From: JBARKJ01 sp963698885
Lineage (GTDB): Bacteria; Nitrospirota; JACRHJ01
Assembly (NCBI GenBank): GCA_963698885.1
Contig: CAVOSJ010000003.1
Location: 620,001 to 684,000 of the forward strand
Direction of reading: 5' to 3'
DNA: 64,000 bases
Position 1 is the stretch's first letter. Each line of letters opens with the position of its first letter. The notes beneath the pieces were generated by a model. It had not been told where the DNA came from. It saw nothing but the letters and a program-made list of their open reading frames with translations, and made no database searches. Below are positions 8,193-17,079 of the stretch, in pieces. The translations under genes were made by a program, and so were the position numbers.

Positions 8193-8274
8193 TTTCTTAA
8201 TCCCTCCGTCTGATTTATTTATTCATCAGTTTATTTATATTAAACTACTACAACAACCCGGATGAACCTCCCGC

Positions 8275-9459
8275 CTACGCCTCTTCTTCTTCAAAGAACT
8301 CTTCGTAGAAGATGTAGGGGTTGGACCTCGGCTCCTTTATCATGGCCGGGACCGGCTCCAGGCCTACCTCTTCGATGAAGTTGCCCTTGCCTATGCGCAC
8401 GATCATCTCGCCTATGCGCTCCCTGCTCTCGCCGTGCTCGTCCCATACTTCCCATATCTTCGCGATAAGCTCCTTGAACTCGGTGTAAGGGGCTTCCATC
8501 TTTATAAACGGCACCACAACAGATGCGAGCAGCGCGCCCTGGACGATCGGGGCCTTCGCGCCAAGCAGTACCATCGCGCCCTTGTCCTTGCCGGGGCGGA
8601 GCGCCTTCGGCATGAGGTTTATGCAGTGCATGCAGCGGTTGCAGTTGGAGTTGTCTATCGAGAGCTTCGAGCCGTCCCAGGACATGCAGCCCGTCGGGCA
8701 TTTCCCGACGACGTCGTTCGCTATGTCGATTTTTCCGCCCTTGGCGTACTCGGCCACGGCGGCGTCGTCCTGCTGGATGGCGTCCCTCCAGGTCCCGATG
8801 ACGGAGCAGTCGGAACGCGCGATGGATGCGACGCAGTCGTTCGGGCAACCCGAGAATTTGAACTTGAACTTGTACGGGAAGGCCGGCCTGTGAAGCTCGT
8901 CCTGGTACTCGTTCGTTATGTCGTGGCATATGTCCATGCTATCGATGCAGGCGAACTCGCAGCGGGCCATGCCGTTGCAGCAGGACGGGGTGCGGACGTC
9001 CGAGCCGGAGCCGCCCAGATCCCAGCCGTGCTCCGAGAGGTCGGTGAAGATGTCCTCAAGGTGTTCGGTGGTGGTGCCGAGCATGACCATGTCGCCGGTC
9101 GAGCCGTGCATGTTCGTGAGGCCCGAGCCGTGCTTCTCCCAGAGGTCGCAGAGGTAACGGAGAGAAGACGTGTTGTAGAACCACCCGGCCGGCTGGTTGA
9201 CGCGGACGGTATGGAAGTGGGATACGTTCGGGAACATCTCCGGAGAATCGGAATAGCGCCCTATGATGCCGCCGCCGTAGCCGCGGACACCGACTATGCC
9301 GCCGTGTTTCCAGTGCGTCCTCTTGTCCTTGTAGGACATTTCGAGGAGCCCCAGAAGGTCCTTGCACATGGCATTAGTTTTGGCCATGCGCTTTATGTCG
9401 CTGATGAAGCTCGGCCATGGGCCGGTTTCAAGCTGGTCAATCAATGGGGTATCAGACAT
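8275..9459 (-). CDS. dsrA: Dissimilatory sulfite reductase subunit alpha
   Basis: This is the structural and catalytic partner of DsrB. I choose the ATG at 9459 (MSDTPLIDQLETGPWPSF) because AAAGGAG sits about 8 nt upstream. The longer frame to 9564 lacks a ribosome site and overlaps the previous gene. From that start the protein has 394 residues. C161-x5-C167 and C205-x3-C209 fit the siroheme-[4Fe-4S] pattern, and a ferredoxin insert lies at C254, C258, C273, C276 and C279. The frame is intact. It is preceded by a HEAT-repeat gene rather than by the more usual dsrC or dsrN. Confidence 0.97.
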   Translation of the reverse strand: MSDTPLIDQLETGPWPSFISDIKRMAKTNAMCKDLLGLLEMSYKDKRTHWKHGGIVGVRGYGGGIIGRYSDSPEMFPNVSHFHTVRVNQPAGWFYNTSSLRYLCDLWEKHGSGLTNMHGSTGDMVMLGTTTEHLEDIFTDLSEHGWDLGGSGSDVRTPSCCNGMARCEFACIDSMDICHDITNEYQDELHRPAFPYKFKFKFSGCPNDCVASIARSDCSVIGTWRDAIQQDDAAVAEYAKGGKIDIANDVVGKCPTGCMSWDGSKLSIDNSNCNRCMHCINLMPKALRPGKDKGAMVLLGAKAPIVQGALLASVVVPFIKMEAPYTEFKELIAKIWEVWDEHGESRERIGEMIVRIGKGNFIEEVGLEPVPAMIKEPRSNPYIFYEEFFEEEEA

Positions 9460-9523
9460 CAGTACTTTCTCCTTTTCTGGTGTATAAAAAGTGACTCTAA
9501 AACCTAAAGCCGCCTGGCTTTCC

Positions 9524-10208
9524 TCACCTCCTTCGTTCTCCGTTTTTTTTCTGAATATATTCAAGCGCGTCTCCTGCGGCGCGCGCTACGGTAATATTCT
9601 TAAGCGAATCGTCCTCGTAAAGATTAACGAGTGAGTCGTCATGGGCAAGCGCCCTGAGTCCTTCTTGCGCCTCCCGGAAACCCATCCTGCCCAGGGCCCA
9701 TGCGGAAAAACCCCTTATCGAGGGGTCGGGGTCTTTTAAAAATTCCGTCAGCGCCGGACCCATCTCCGAGACAAGCGCCGGCTCGCCTTCCGCCAGTATC
9801 CCGATGGCCCAGATGGAGCCCGCGAGTATAGGAGTGTTCCTGTTGGCGGGCAGCAGATATCTCCGGATCGTCCGACAGGTGGAGCACGACCCGTATCGCG
9901 TCCCTGGCCATGCCCGGATTATTTCTGTATATCTCGGCGATAGCCTGCGCGGAACACCAGCCGACCGTGCTGGATTCTTCGTTAAGAAACCACAGCAGCT
10001 TCTTCACCGCCGGGGCCAGGTCGGTTTCGCCGTCGGCGGCAATCAGCCCCAGCAATGTCACGGCCCTCCACCTGACCAGCTCTTCCTCGGAATACAAAAG
10101 GCCCAGGAGTATCCTTAAACGGCTATGTCTTTTTTTTATCAGGTCCATCGCTTCCCGATATTTTCGTGCAAGCAGAAGGTCCGACAGGATGTTCCTGTCC
10201 ATACTCAT
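9524..10208 (-). CDS. HEAT-repeat protein in the dsr cluster (one frameshift)
   Basis: Two overlapping frames join into one protein of about 228 residues. The first (10208 to about 9870) reads VRWRAVTLLGLIAADGET and AIAEIYRNNPGMARDAIR. The second (about 9860-9524) continues RRYLLPANRNTPILAGSIWAIG and IRGFSAWALGRMGFREAQEGL. These are HEAT-like helical pairs. The junction near 9862-9870 looks like a single extra base. The start overlaps the dsrH stop. HEAT proteins serve as scaffolds, and homologous-looking genes beside dsrAB suggest a role in assembling or partnering the reductase; no function is proven. Confidence 0.75.
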
Positions 10209-10501
10209 TAAAGCCAGGTCATCGTCCTGTGCTGTTCGACAAGCTCGACAAACCCGCCGTAGTCCACCACCTTCACGCCAGGAATCAGGCCGTCTATGCC
10301 TCTCGCCAGGAGGTCCGCGCCCAAGGCATAGACCGGATGATCTTTCATCGCGCCCTGAATCAGGCTCTCAATGCCTCCGCCGGCGGCGACGCCGAGTACG
10401 GCGTCTTCAATCAGCAGGATCGGGTCGTCCTTCTGCGCGACCCTTATGCAGCTCTCCAGACTACTCTTCATGTACGGAGATTTATTTACTATATGAAGCA
10501 C
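10208..10501 (-). CDS. dsrH: DsrH, TusB-like sulfur-transfer subunit
   Basis: The 97-residue protein begins MLHIVNKSPYMKSSLESC and ends QHRTMTWL, both characteristic of DsrH/TusB. DsrH forms a hexamer with DsrE and DsrF that relays sulfane sulfur to DsrC in the cytoplasm. It is encoded third in the order dsrE-dsrF-dsrH, with short gaps. LLIEDAVLGVAAGG is the conserved core. The frame is complete. Confidence 0.93.
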   Translation of the reverse strand: MLHIVNKSPYMKSSLESCIRVAQKDDPILLIEDAVLGVAAGGGIESLIQGAMKDHPVYALGADLLARGIDGLIPGVKVVDYGGFVELVEQHRTMTWL

Positions 10502-10517
10502 GGTTGCTCCTCCTTAT

Positions 10518-10874
10518 CTAAAACGGCAGGATAACGTCCTGCTCCGCCATAACCTTCCCGATACCCGCCGAATCCATCACCTCAACCGGTATCGCGAAAT
10601 CGTCCGGCGTCAGGCCCCTTTTCTCCATCGATTCCTTATCGACGTATATCTTTTCGCAGCCGTAATCTTCGAGCACCGGAAGGGTCTTGATAAACCCTTT
10701 TATGCCTATTCCGGAGGTATCCTGGCCCTTCTTCAGGCAGAATACGCCGTCGTCCATATATACCGCAGCGAGTTCGTTTTCATACGCGCCGAAGATAAGG
10801 ATGACCTCGAGACCCTCCCAGGCGTATATCGTCCCGTGGGGTGCATTTCTGTTTACGAACATTATCTTTGCCAC
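10518..10874 (-). CDS. dsrF: DsrF, TusC-like sulfur-transfer subunit
   Basis: The 118-residue protein starts with KIMFVNRNAPHGTIYAWEGLEVIL-type sequence, the DsrF/TusC signature, and carries YMDDGVFCLKKGQD. It would sit in the DsrEFH hexamer together with the products of the neighbouring genes. It lies 17 nt after dsrE and 16 nt before dsrH, and the frame is intact. Confidence 0.93.
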   Translation of the reverse strand: MAKIMFVNRNAPHGTIYAWEGLEVILIFGAYENELAAVYMDDGVFCLKKGQDTSGIGIKGFIKTLPVLEDYGCEKIYVDKESMEKRGLTPDDFAIPVEVMDSAGIGKVMAEQDVILPF

Positions 10875-10891
10875 TTTTGAGTCTCCTTTCC

Positions 10892-11248
10892 TCAGTCGCC
10901 GAAGGTGACGACGCGCTCAGCTTCGGTGCATATCTCGCTAAGCTGGCCCAGGCCGGAAATCCTGGTATTGTCCACGATAAGGCTTGGGCTTATGCCGCGC
11001 CTCTTGGCCGCCGCTACGCAGACTATTATATCCACGCCTTTAGCTCCTAATTCCGACCATCTCCTGGCTATATGCCTGTCATCCATGGGCGGCTCCATGC
11101 TTTTGGCGACGTTCGATACCGCGTCGTCATACAAGAAAACACCCTGGATGGAATGGCCTTTCGCCATTGCCGCTTCGATAAAATGGTAGGCGGTGTCGGA
11201 GGCCTCGTGGTTGTACGGGCCTTCCTGTATCATTACGCCTATTTTCAT
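10892..11248 (-). CDS. dsrE: DsrE, TusD-like sulfurtransferase with active-site cysteine
   Basis: The 118-residue protein matches DsrE along its length (KIGVMIQEGPYNHEASDTAYHF, PPMDDRHIARRWSELG, RISGLGQL, VTFGD). Cys77 in IIVCVAAAKRRGI corresponds to the persulfide-carrying cysteine of Allochromatium DsrE, so the subunit looks active. DsrE takes sulfur from TusA and passes it to DsrC. It heads the dsrEFH block, 28 nt after the 595-residue lipoprotein gene. Confidence 0.95.
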   Translation of the reverse strand: MKIGVMIQEGPYNHEASDTAYHFIEAAMAKGHSIQGVFLYDDAVSNVAKSMEPPMDDRHIARRWSELGAKGVDIIVCVAAAKRRGISPSLIVDNTRISGLGQLSEICTEAERVVTFGD

Positions 11249-11276
11249 TGAGTTCCTCCTCTTAAGGTTCTTGCCG

Positions 11277-13064
11277 TCAACTCTGGACTGCCCCTATTTT
11301 CCCGGCCTTCTCAAGGGCCTTGCTGAATATGGCTGCGGCCCTGGCTTTATCATATTTCGCGCAGGACGAAGCGATCTTGCTCAGAAGCTCCGCCGAAGCG
11401 GTCTTGTCATCCACTGCCATCGCGGACTTTACCGCCATGTCCCAGACCATGGGAGAACGGTAATCGCCCTTAGCCGACCAATCCGCCGCGACCTCTGCGA
11501 GAGCGGCTGCCTTGGTAGCGTCGTCCCCTTCGAGCTTTGCGGCATAATTCACAAGCTTGTCCGGGTCCAGCCTGCAGAGTTCCACCGCTATCTTCCACTG
11601 GAGCGCCTGGCTTTTTGCATCGGCAGCTGCCGTGGCGGCCTTCCCGTAGATCTTTACGGCGGCGGCTGGTTCCGTCTTCGCCTTCATTTCGGCGGCGCCG
11701 ACCAGCGCGCAGGCTTTGGCGTAAACCGCCTCATCCTTGGCGAACCTCGGCTCATCTATCTTATCGAGGGCCTTCTTAAACTGCTCATCTCCCCCTTTTG
11801 AGGCCGCGACCGCAAGGGATGCCAATACCGAATTTTTAAGGTCCGTATACTCTATCTTCCCCGCAATTTCCTCGGCCTGCTTCGGGTCACAGGCCGCCAG
11901 GGCGGTTGCCGTAAACTCCAGCGCCTTCGCCCTGTCGTAGGGATCGGATATGGATTCCGCGACACTGACAGCCTTGGCCATCTCGCCGGAATCGCAGCCA
12001 CTGCGGCATTTGTCGGTTTCCGTGGCCCCGGACTTCATCATCGCCGCGAACTTCGCGTCTTCATGGCCCGCCGCAATCTTGGAGGCATAGGCGTCCGCTT
12101 CGGTCGCGTTCGAACCGGCAAGCGCTATAGCGACGTCGCTCATCGCGTATGACTTGGTGTACGGCTGCTGTATCGAATCGGCGATTTCCTCCGCCTTGGC
12201 GAACATCGCCGACGCTTTTGCCGGGTCGTAATCTTTCATCGCAAGGGCGGCGTTGGCCATCGCCCTGGCCGCATATGCCTCGAGCTTCCCCTTATCCGCC
12301 GCGAGGACTTTCGCCTTCACGTCCGCAGGGGTCGCATCGGTTATCAGCTCACTCGAAGGCTCCATCTTCAAAACCGCCTCCGCCGCGTCGCCAGCGGCCG
12401 TAAAGGCCTGGGCTGCGTCCTTTGAGCCATTGGCCTTTGCGGCCTTCCCCGCTTCCATTAAAGCCCAGGACCTGACCCTCGGGTCGGAGATATTCGCGGC
12501 CACGCTCATCCCAGCCGAAAAATCAAGCTCGGCTAGCGCCGCGGATATTCCCCGGAGGTCCAGGTCGCGATATCTCGGGTTAGGGATGGTTTGCGCATCT
12601 TTTGCGGCCTGTTCCAGAATTCCAACGGCCTTCGCCCGGTCTGACTTTGCAATGCCTTCCGCTATGGAGCGGATTACCCAGACGCGGGTGGAGTCGTTGG
12701 TAATTCTTTCCAGTACGGGATCGATGGCTTCACGGTCCTTCGGCCCCCAGTCCTTCGACTGGTCGCGAAGCTCTGCCGCCAGCGCCAGGTTCGACGGCGC
12801 CCGCACGCCCGTTGCCAGCTTCAGGGCTTCGTCAAGGGTCTCGGACGCGCCGGTTACGCCTTGCTCCGCCATCGCGGCTCCAAGCCTTCCAAGCTCATAA
12901 GCCTTCAGATTCGTGTTGTCCAGAGCGTCGGCGGTCTTACCCGCCTTTTCAATGGCGGCCGCTACCACCTTGGGGTCTACTGATTTGCCTTCCTTCTCAT
13001 TGCAGGAGGCAAGGACTGCCAGAAGTGCAACAGCACATGTTATTGCGAATATTCTTTTGAGCAT
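11277..13064 (-). CDS. 595-residue lipoprotein with helical (TPR-like) repeats
   Basis: The protein opens with a signal peptide ending in a lipobox (LLAVLASC, Cys at about residue 20), so it should be a lipid-anchored exported protein. The rest is Ala/Lys/Glu-rich and almost wholly helical. Units of 35-45 residues resemble TPR or Sel1-like alpha-solenoids (for example ISDPYDRAKALEFTATALAA and QQPYTKSYAMSDVAIALAGS). No catalytic motif is visible. It lies between a membrane-anchored cytochrome c gene and dsrE, in an uninterrupted frame, so it is likely expressed with the redox complex. I do not recognise a named family. Confidence 0.85.
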   Translation of the reverse strand: MLKRIFAITCAVALLAVLASCNEKEGKSVDPKVVAAAIEKAGKTADALDNTNLKAYELGRLGAAMAEQGVTGASETLDEALKLATGVRAPSNLALAAELRDQSKDWGPKDREAIDPVLERITNDSTRVWVIRSIAEGIAKSDRAKAVGILEQAAKDAQTIPNPRYRDLDLRGISAALAELDFSAGMSVAANISDPRVRSWALMEAGKAAKANGSKDAAQAFTAAGDAAEAVLKMEPSSELITDATPADVKAKVLAADKGKLEAYAARAMANAALAMKDYDPAKASAMFAKAEEIADSIQQPYTKSYAMSDVAIALAGSNATEADAYASKIAAGHEDAKFAAMMKSGATETDKCRSGCDSGEMAKAVSVAESISDPYDRAKALEFTATALAACDPKQAEEIAGKIEYTDLKNSVLASLAVAASKGGDEQFKKALDKIDEPRFAKDEAVYAKACALVGAAEMKAKTEPAAAVKIYGKAATAAADAKSQALQWKIAVELCRLDPDKLVNYAAKLEGDDATKAAALAEVAADWSAKGDYRSPMVWDMAVKSAMAVDDKTASAELLSKIASSCAKYDKARAAAIFSKALEKAGKIGAVQS

Positions 13065-13077
13065 CCTTTAGACCTCG

Positions 13078-13614
13078 TTATTCCTTTACGGTTTTCTTGA
13101 GCCCCATGAAGAAGAGCAGGGAGATAATGACTACCGCCAGCAGCCCCAGTCCGATCACTTTTTCCATTTTGTAGTCTTCACGGAGCTTGTTGAAGGTCTC
13201 GTACACCCCCCCCAGGTTCTTTTTGATCTTCAAGTTCGGTACCGCGAATGCATCTATCGAATCTACACTCTGGCTTTTCAGATCCGCGTACTGCACCCCG
13301 TATTTAACCAGGTCCTCTTTTAAATATTCCGGGTATCTCCGCGTCTGCTCTTCCATCACGGTGAGGAAGTTGTCGTACTTCAGGAGCCTGCTCTCCGTGA
13401 AGTACTGCTCTTTCTTAATCTCAAAGAGCCCCGGGCAGAGCGTGTCCTTCTGCTGGTATATGCTCCTGTCCCACCTCGTCAGACTCCCGAAGGACGCAAT
13501 CTCTCTTGCGGTATGGCACTCTCCGCAGTAGTTGTCCTTCGCCGCCGCGAAAGCGGGAGTGAGAAGTACGGCGAGAGCCGCTACGAAAAGAAGTCCTCTT
13601 ACTCTCCCTGTCAC
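13078..13614 (-). CDS. Monoheme c-type cytochrome with C-terminal membrane anchor
   Basis: The 178-residue protein has a cleavable signal peptide (ending about AFAAAKD), one heme-binding motif CGECH just after it, a soluble central part and a single C-terminal membrane helix (VIGLGLLAVVIISLLFFMGL). The heme would face the periplasm. It follows the subunit IV gene by 22 nt and is thus probably the cytochrome partner of the Rieske/cytochrome b module. The sequence between heme and anchor is not that of cytochrome f or c1. Confidence 0.88.
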   Translation of the reverse strand: MTGRVRGLLFVAALAVLLTPAFAAAKDNYCGECHTAREIASFGSLTRWDRSIYQQKDTLCPGLFEIKKEQYFTESRLLKYDNFLTVMEEQTRRYPEYLKEDLVKYGVQYADLKSQSVDSIDAFAVPNLKIKKNLGGVYETFNKLREDYKMEKVIGLGLLAVVIISLLFFMGLKKTVKE

Positions 13615-13636
13615 TGGTTGCTCCTTCCGTGCAAAA

Positions 13637-14068
13637 TTAAGATAAGTGGCCCCAAATGGTCAGGCCTACGAATACTATTACCCCGGCTATGACTCCCTTT
13701 TGGAACATGGGCCGCATCTTCCACCTCTTCTCGCTGCCCCTGTCCAGAAACGGCAGGAGGAAGAGACCCGTGATGGCTATTACCTGCACGCCCATCCCCA
13801 TCAGCTCGGCAGCGCCCCCGAAAATTTTTGTCGGGAATAGCTTCAGCGTCTGGTAAGCCGCCAGGAAGTACCATTCAGGTTTCACGGCCAGAGGCGTGTT
13901 CGTCGAGTCCGCCGGCATTTCATGGGGCGGAAGGAAGAGGTCCGGCATGAAGAAGGCTATCGCGAAGAAGACGCCTATTATGATGCAGGCTATTAACCCC
14001 TTGTCGATGACATCGTGCGGCCAGAAAGGTTCGAGCTCGCCCTTCCAGTTGTCTTTGTTGTATTTCAT
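13637..14068 (-). CDS. Cytochrome b/b6 C-terminal domain protein (subunit IV-like)
   Basis: The 143-residue membrane protein has three to four hydrophobic segments. The motif HEMPADSTNTPLAVKPEWYFLAAYQ contains PEWYF, the PEWY quinol-oxidation signature found in subunit IV and in the C-terminal half of cytochrome b. As a separate gene after cytochrome b6 it follows the split b6f-like arrangement. It helps to form the quinone Qo site. Confidence 0.93.
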   Translation of the reverse strand: MKYNKDNWKGELEPFWPHDVIDKGLIACIIIGVFFAIAFFMPDLFLPPHEMPADSTNTPLAVKPEWYFLAAYQTLKLFPTKIFGGAAELMGMGVQVIAITGLFLLPFLDRGSEKRWKMRPMFQKGVIAGVIVFVGLTIWGHLS

Positions 14069-14083
14069 TCTCCCATCCTCTCC

Positions 14084-14740
14084 TTATAACTGCTCCTGGA
14101 TACCAGACCTTCTTATCATCATGAAATGGAAAGCCAAGAAGAGCGACATGACCACCGGGAGCGCCAGGTGCAGGGCGAAGAACCTGCCCAAGGTCGGTCC
14201 AGAGACGGTATCAGCTCCGCGTATAACCTTCATCATTGTGGGCCCGAGAACGGGGACGACCGAGAACGAGGTCGTGAGCACGGTGACCGCCCAGTACGAG
14301 AGCTGGGTCCAGGGCAGGAGATAACCGGAGATGCCCATCATCAGCGTGAGCATCAGAAGGACGAAGCCGGATATCCAGTGGAACTCCCTGGGAGCCTTGT
14401 ACGCCCCGGTGATTATAACCTTGAGCATGTGTATCATCACCAGGAGGATCATCACATTCGCGCCGACCGCGTGCAGACGCCTGAAGAGCCAGCCGAAGTA
14501 GACGCCATTGTCGATGAAGACGACGCTGGAGAAAGCATCCGCTGGAGAAGGCGTATAGTAGATCAGGAGGAAGGTACCTGATAGCACCTGGATTATGAAG
14601 AGTATAAGCGACATCCCGCCAAAACAGCCGAAGAACTCGTACCACTTCGCGAGCCTCGGAGCCTTCTTGGAAAATACCTCGTCGTCCAGCAGTTCGGAGA
14701 CCCCCGTTCGGGAATCAACCCAATCAATCACCTTGCTCAT
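14084..14740 (-). CDS. Cytochrome b6-type diheme membrane subunit
   Basis: This N-terminal-type cytochrome b has four membrane helices and paired histidines (RRLHAVGANVMILLVMIHML and FALHLALPVVMSLFLAFHF) for two b hemes. SGYLLPW is the conserved motif before helix C. The ATG at 14740 (MSKVIDWVDSR) is chosen because GGAGG precedes it at good spacing, even though the frame opens 9 nt earlier. Together with the Rieske protein and subunit IV it makes a quinol-oxidising complex in the cytoplasmic membrane. Confidence 0.94.
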   Translation of the reverse strand: MSKVIDWVDSRTGVSELLDDEVFSKKAPRLAKWYEFFGCFGGMSLILFIIQVLSGTFLLIYYTPSPADAFSSVVFIDNGVYFGWLFRRLHAVGANVMILLVMIHMLKVIITGAYKAPREFHWISGFVLLMLTLMMGISGYLLPWTQLSYWAVTVLTTSFSVVPVLGPTMMKVIRGADTVSGPTLGRFFALHLALPVVMSLFLAFHFMMIRRSGIQEQL

Positions 14741-14741
14741 C

Positions 14742-15227
14742 CTATGCACCTCCGACTATTAGTTTGTCGCCGGCGATTTTATAATCCAGCTTATCGAGCG
14801 GCACTGGTGGAGGACCGCTCTTATTTATCCCGTGCTCGTCGAACGTTCCGTCATGGCACGGGCATTTGAACTTCTTCTCCGCCTCGACCCATTTGACGGT
14901 GCAGCCCAGATGAGAGCATTTCAAGGAGATGCACTCGATCCCGGTCTTCCTGTTAAATACCAGGAACGAGTATCCGGCATAAACACCCTGCGCGGAACCA
15001 CCCACAGGTATGTCCCCAAGGTTTATTACCGCGGGCTCCGGCTTGCCCCTCTGGACCGGCGTAAACGACGCCAGGAGCGGGACACCGACGAGCCCGGCGC
15101 CCAGAGCGCCTATGCATCCGGCGAAAACGCCCAGAAAGGCGCGCCTTCCGGCCATGAATTGTCCGCCGTGATGTTCCTCAGGCGCCGGTGCGGCGCCCGC
15201 TTGAGCCGTATCTTTCTTCTCTTCCAT
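14742..15227 (-). CDS. Rieske [2Fe-2S] protein
   Basis: The 161-residue protein has an N-terminal Tat-like or anchoring hydrophobic segment (GRRAFLGVFAGCIGALGAGLVGVPLL) and a Rieske domain with CSHLGC and CPCHDG, the two loops that bind the [2Fe-2S] cluster. It is the high-potential iron-sulfur subunit of the quinol-cytochrome c complex. The stop sits inside the ribosome-site region of the cytochrome b gene, so translation is probably coupled. In most dsr clusters dsrJOP would be found at this place. Confidence 0.95.
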   Translation of the reverse strand: MEEKKDTAQAGAAPAPEEHHGGQFMAGRRAFLGVFAGCIGALGAGLVGVPLLASFTPVQRGKPEPAVINLGDIPVGGSAQGVYAGYSFLVFNRKTGIECISLKCSHLGCTVKWVEAEKKFKCPCHDGTFDEHGINKSGPPPVPLDKLDYKIAGDKLIVGGA

Positions 15228-15244
15228 CGTATTGGGCTCCCCTA

Positions 15245-15550
15245 TTATTCGTATCCTTCGACCTTTGCGACGCCCACATATTCATGGCAGTTGTTGCACG
15301 AGGTGTTCGCGTCGTGACAGAGCATGCACTCGTGCTTGCTGTAGTCGCCCCTTTTAAGGATGTCCATGTGATGCTGTTTCCAGAAATCGACCGGCTGGTG
15401 GTACTCCGGGGAGAGTATTCCCGCGGGAAGTTTAAGCGCCAGCGGCCCCGTACCCTTAAGCTCGGGCTTCGTCACCCGCTTGTTCGAACAGCCGACGGCT
15501 ACCATTGCCAGGAGGGATATGAACAGCACGGCCAGGATTGTTTTTTTCAT
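15245..15550 (-). CDS. Small diheme c-type lipoprotein
   Basis: The true start is the ATG at 15550 (MKKTILAVLF), which overlaps the dsrK stop as TAATG. A signal peptide ends in a lipobox (MVAVGCSNKR), then two heme motifs follow close together (CMLCH and CNNCH, about residues 75-92). It is thus an exported, lipid-anchored diheme cytochrome of about 101 residues. It occupies the position of the triheme DsrJ but has one heme motif fewer and a lipobox. It may pass electrons between DsrMK and the Rieske/cytochrome b unit. Confidence 0.87.
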   Translation of the reverse strand: MKKTILAVLFISLLAMVAVGCSNKRVTKPELKGTGPLALKLPAGILSPEYHQPVDFWKQHHMDILKRGDYSKHECMLCHDANTSCNNCHEYVGVAKVEGYE

Positions 15551-17067
15551 TATATCCCCTCCTTCCCGCCCATCACTATCGCCCGGTTTACGAGCTGGTG
15601 CACGCCGCCGACTTCCTCCATCTCGTAGCCGTAGTATGGGAAGACTTTTGTCATCTGCGCCTTGCATATCGCGCAGATGAGGGCAAAGAAGTTCGCGCCG
15701 TTTTTGTCCTTGATTTCCTTGTACGCCTGCATCCTGGGCATCGCGCCCTTTAGACGGAGCTCTATAATCTCGTCTGTCGAGTATGCCGCCCCCGGCGCCG
15801 CAGCAGAATGTCTTTTCGCGGATGGTGTCCGGCGCGCATGTCCACGAACTTGTTGCAGGTGGCCCTTATTATTTCCCTGGGTATCTCGAACTGGCTGCCG
15901 GCATAGCTGCCTATCCGGGTGGCCCTGGCGACGTTGCAGGAGTCGTGGAAGGTGACGACGAACTCGTCGTTTGCCGTCTTGTCCAGCTTCAAGGCTCCCC
16001 TCTTAATCAGGTCGTTCGTGAAATCGCAGATGTGCTGGGGCGCGGGATATTTCGGGTCCAGCCCAAGTTTATCAAACGGCCCGATAAGCGTGTTCCAGAA
16101 GCTGTAGGCTACGCGCCATGCATGCCCGCATTCGCCGTGTATAAGCCTCTTTGGCTTCAATTCATTTATGGCCACCTTAATCCGGCGGCAATCTTGCGCA
16201 TGACGCCATAGTTGCCGTTGAACATGCCGAAGTTGCCGGCCTCGGACGCATGCGAGGAGAGCGTCCAGGCATATGCCCGCCTGATGAAATACCTTCGCGT
16301 ATCCGGCAAGCGACTCGACGTGCGGGCTGGCGAAGAAGTCCGCCGAGGGCGTTACGAAGCATCACGTCCGCGCCCATTACGTCCATCGGAAATTTCGAGC
16401 TCGGTACGCCGGTCAGCTCTATTACTTCTCTCTGCATAAAGTCGAGCGTGTTCTGTATAGCGGGGCCGGGCATGCCGAGGTTGTTGCCTACGGTGATAGA
16501 CCTTGTTGATAGTCTGGAGTGGTATATTCTGCGCCGTAGCCGACGGTGTCCATAATCTCCCTCGCGGCCATAGTTACCTCCGCGGTATCGATGCCGTAAG
16601 GGCAGAAGACTGAACAGCGCCTGCACTCAGAGCACTGGTGGAAGTAGGTATACCACTCGTCCAGCACTTCCTTGGTCAGGTCATCTGCCTCGGCCAGTTT
16701 GCCCAGCACTTTTCCCGCAGTCGTAAAGTAGCGGCGGTAAACCTTGCGGAGAAGCTCCGCCCTCGCCACCGGCATATTCTTCGGGTCTTTGGTGCCAAGG
16801 TAGAACTGGCACTTGTCCGTGCATGCGCCGCATTTGACGCAGATGTCCATGAAGACCTTCAGTGAGCGGTACTTCTTGAGAAGCTCATCGAACTTCGCGA
16901 CCGCCTTCTCCTTCCAGTCCGGCACAAGCTCCGTGGGGAAGCCCAGGTCGACCATGTCCTTTACCGGCGCATGTTGGCTTCTGGGCGGCCGCGGCGGCGT
17001 CTTCTTTCAGGCCGGGTATCGTTAACTCACCGGTTAATTCCGGGACCTCAAACTTTACTTTTGCCAA
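15550..17067 (-). CDS. dsrK: DsrK, HdrD-like catalytic subunit (several apparent frameshifts)
   Basis: Pieces in all three frames together rebuild DsrK (about 505 residues), the cytoplasmic heterodisulfide-reductase-like subunit that acts on the DsrC trisulfide. The N-terminus is MAKVKFEVPELTGELTIPG. A ferredoxin part has CVKCGACTDKCQF and CSECRRCSVFCPYG, then ITVGNNLGMPGPAIQNT. The cluster-binding part reads HGECGHAWR, TFHDSCNVAR and TFCCGAGGG, with ICAICKAQMTKVFPYYG near the end. Frame changes fall near 16970, 16500, 16360, 16270, 16180, 15830 and 15785. All key motifs survive, so sequence error is more likely than decay. Confidence 0.85.
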
Positions 17068-17079
17068 TTTGAAATCTCC

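Noticed and set aside
8434..9507. 357-codon open frame antisense to dsrA, and similar long antisense frames over the dsrL-like, NfnB-like and lipoprotein genes
   Set aside because: They mirror GC-rich codon use of the true genes, lack ribosome sites and show no protein family features.
15550..17067. Programmed frameshifting in dsrK
   Set aside because: Seven shifts at unrelated sequences without slippery heptamers or a common structure do not fit recoding.
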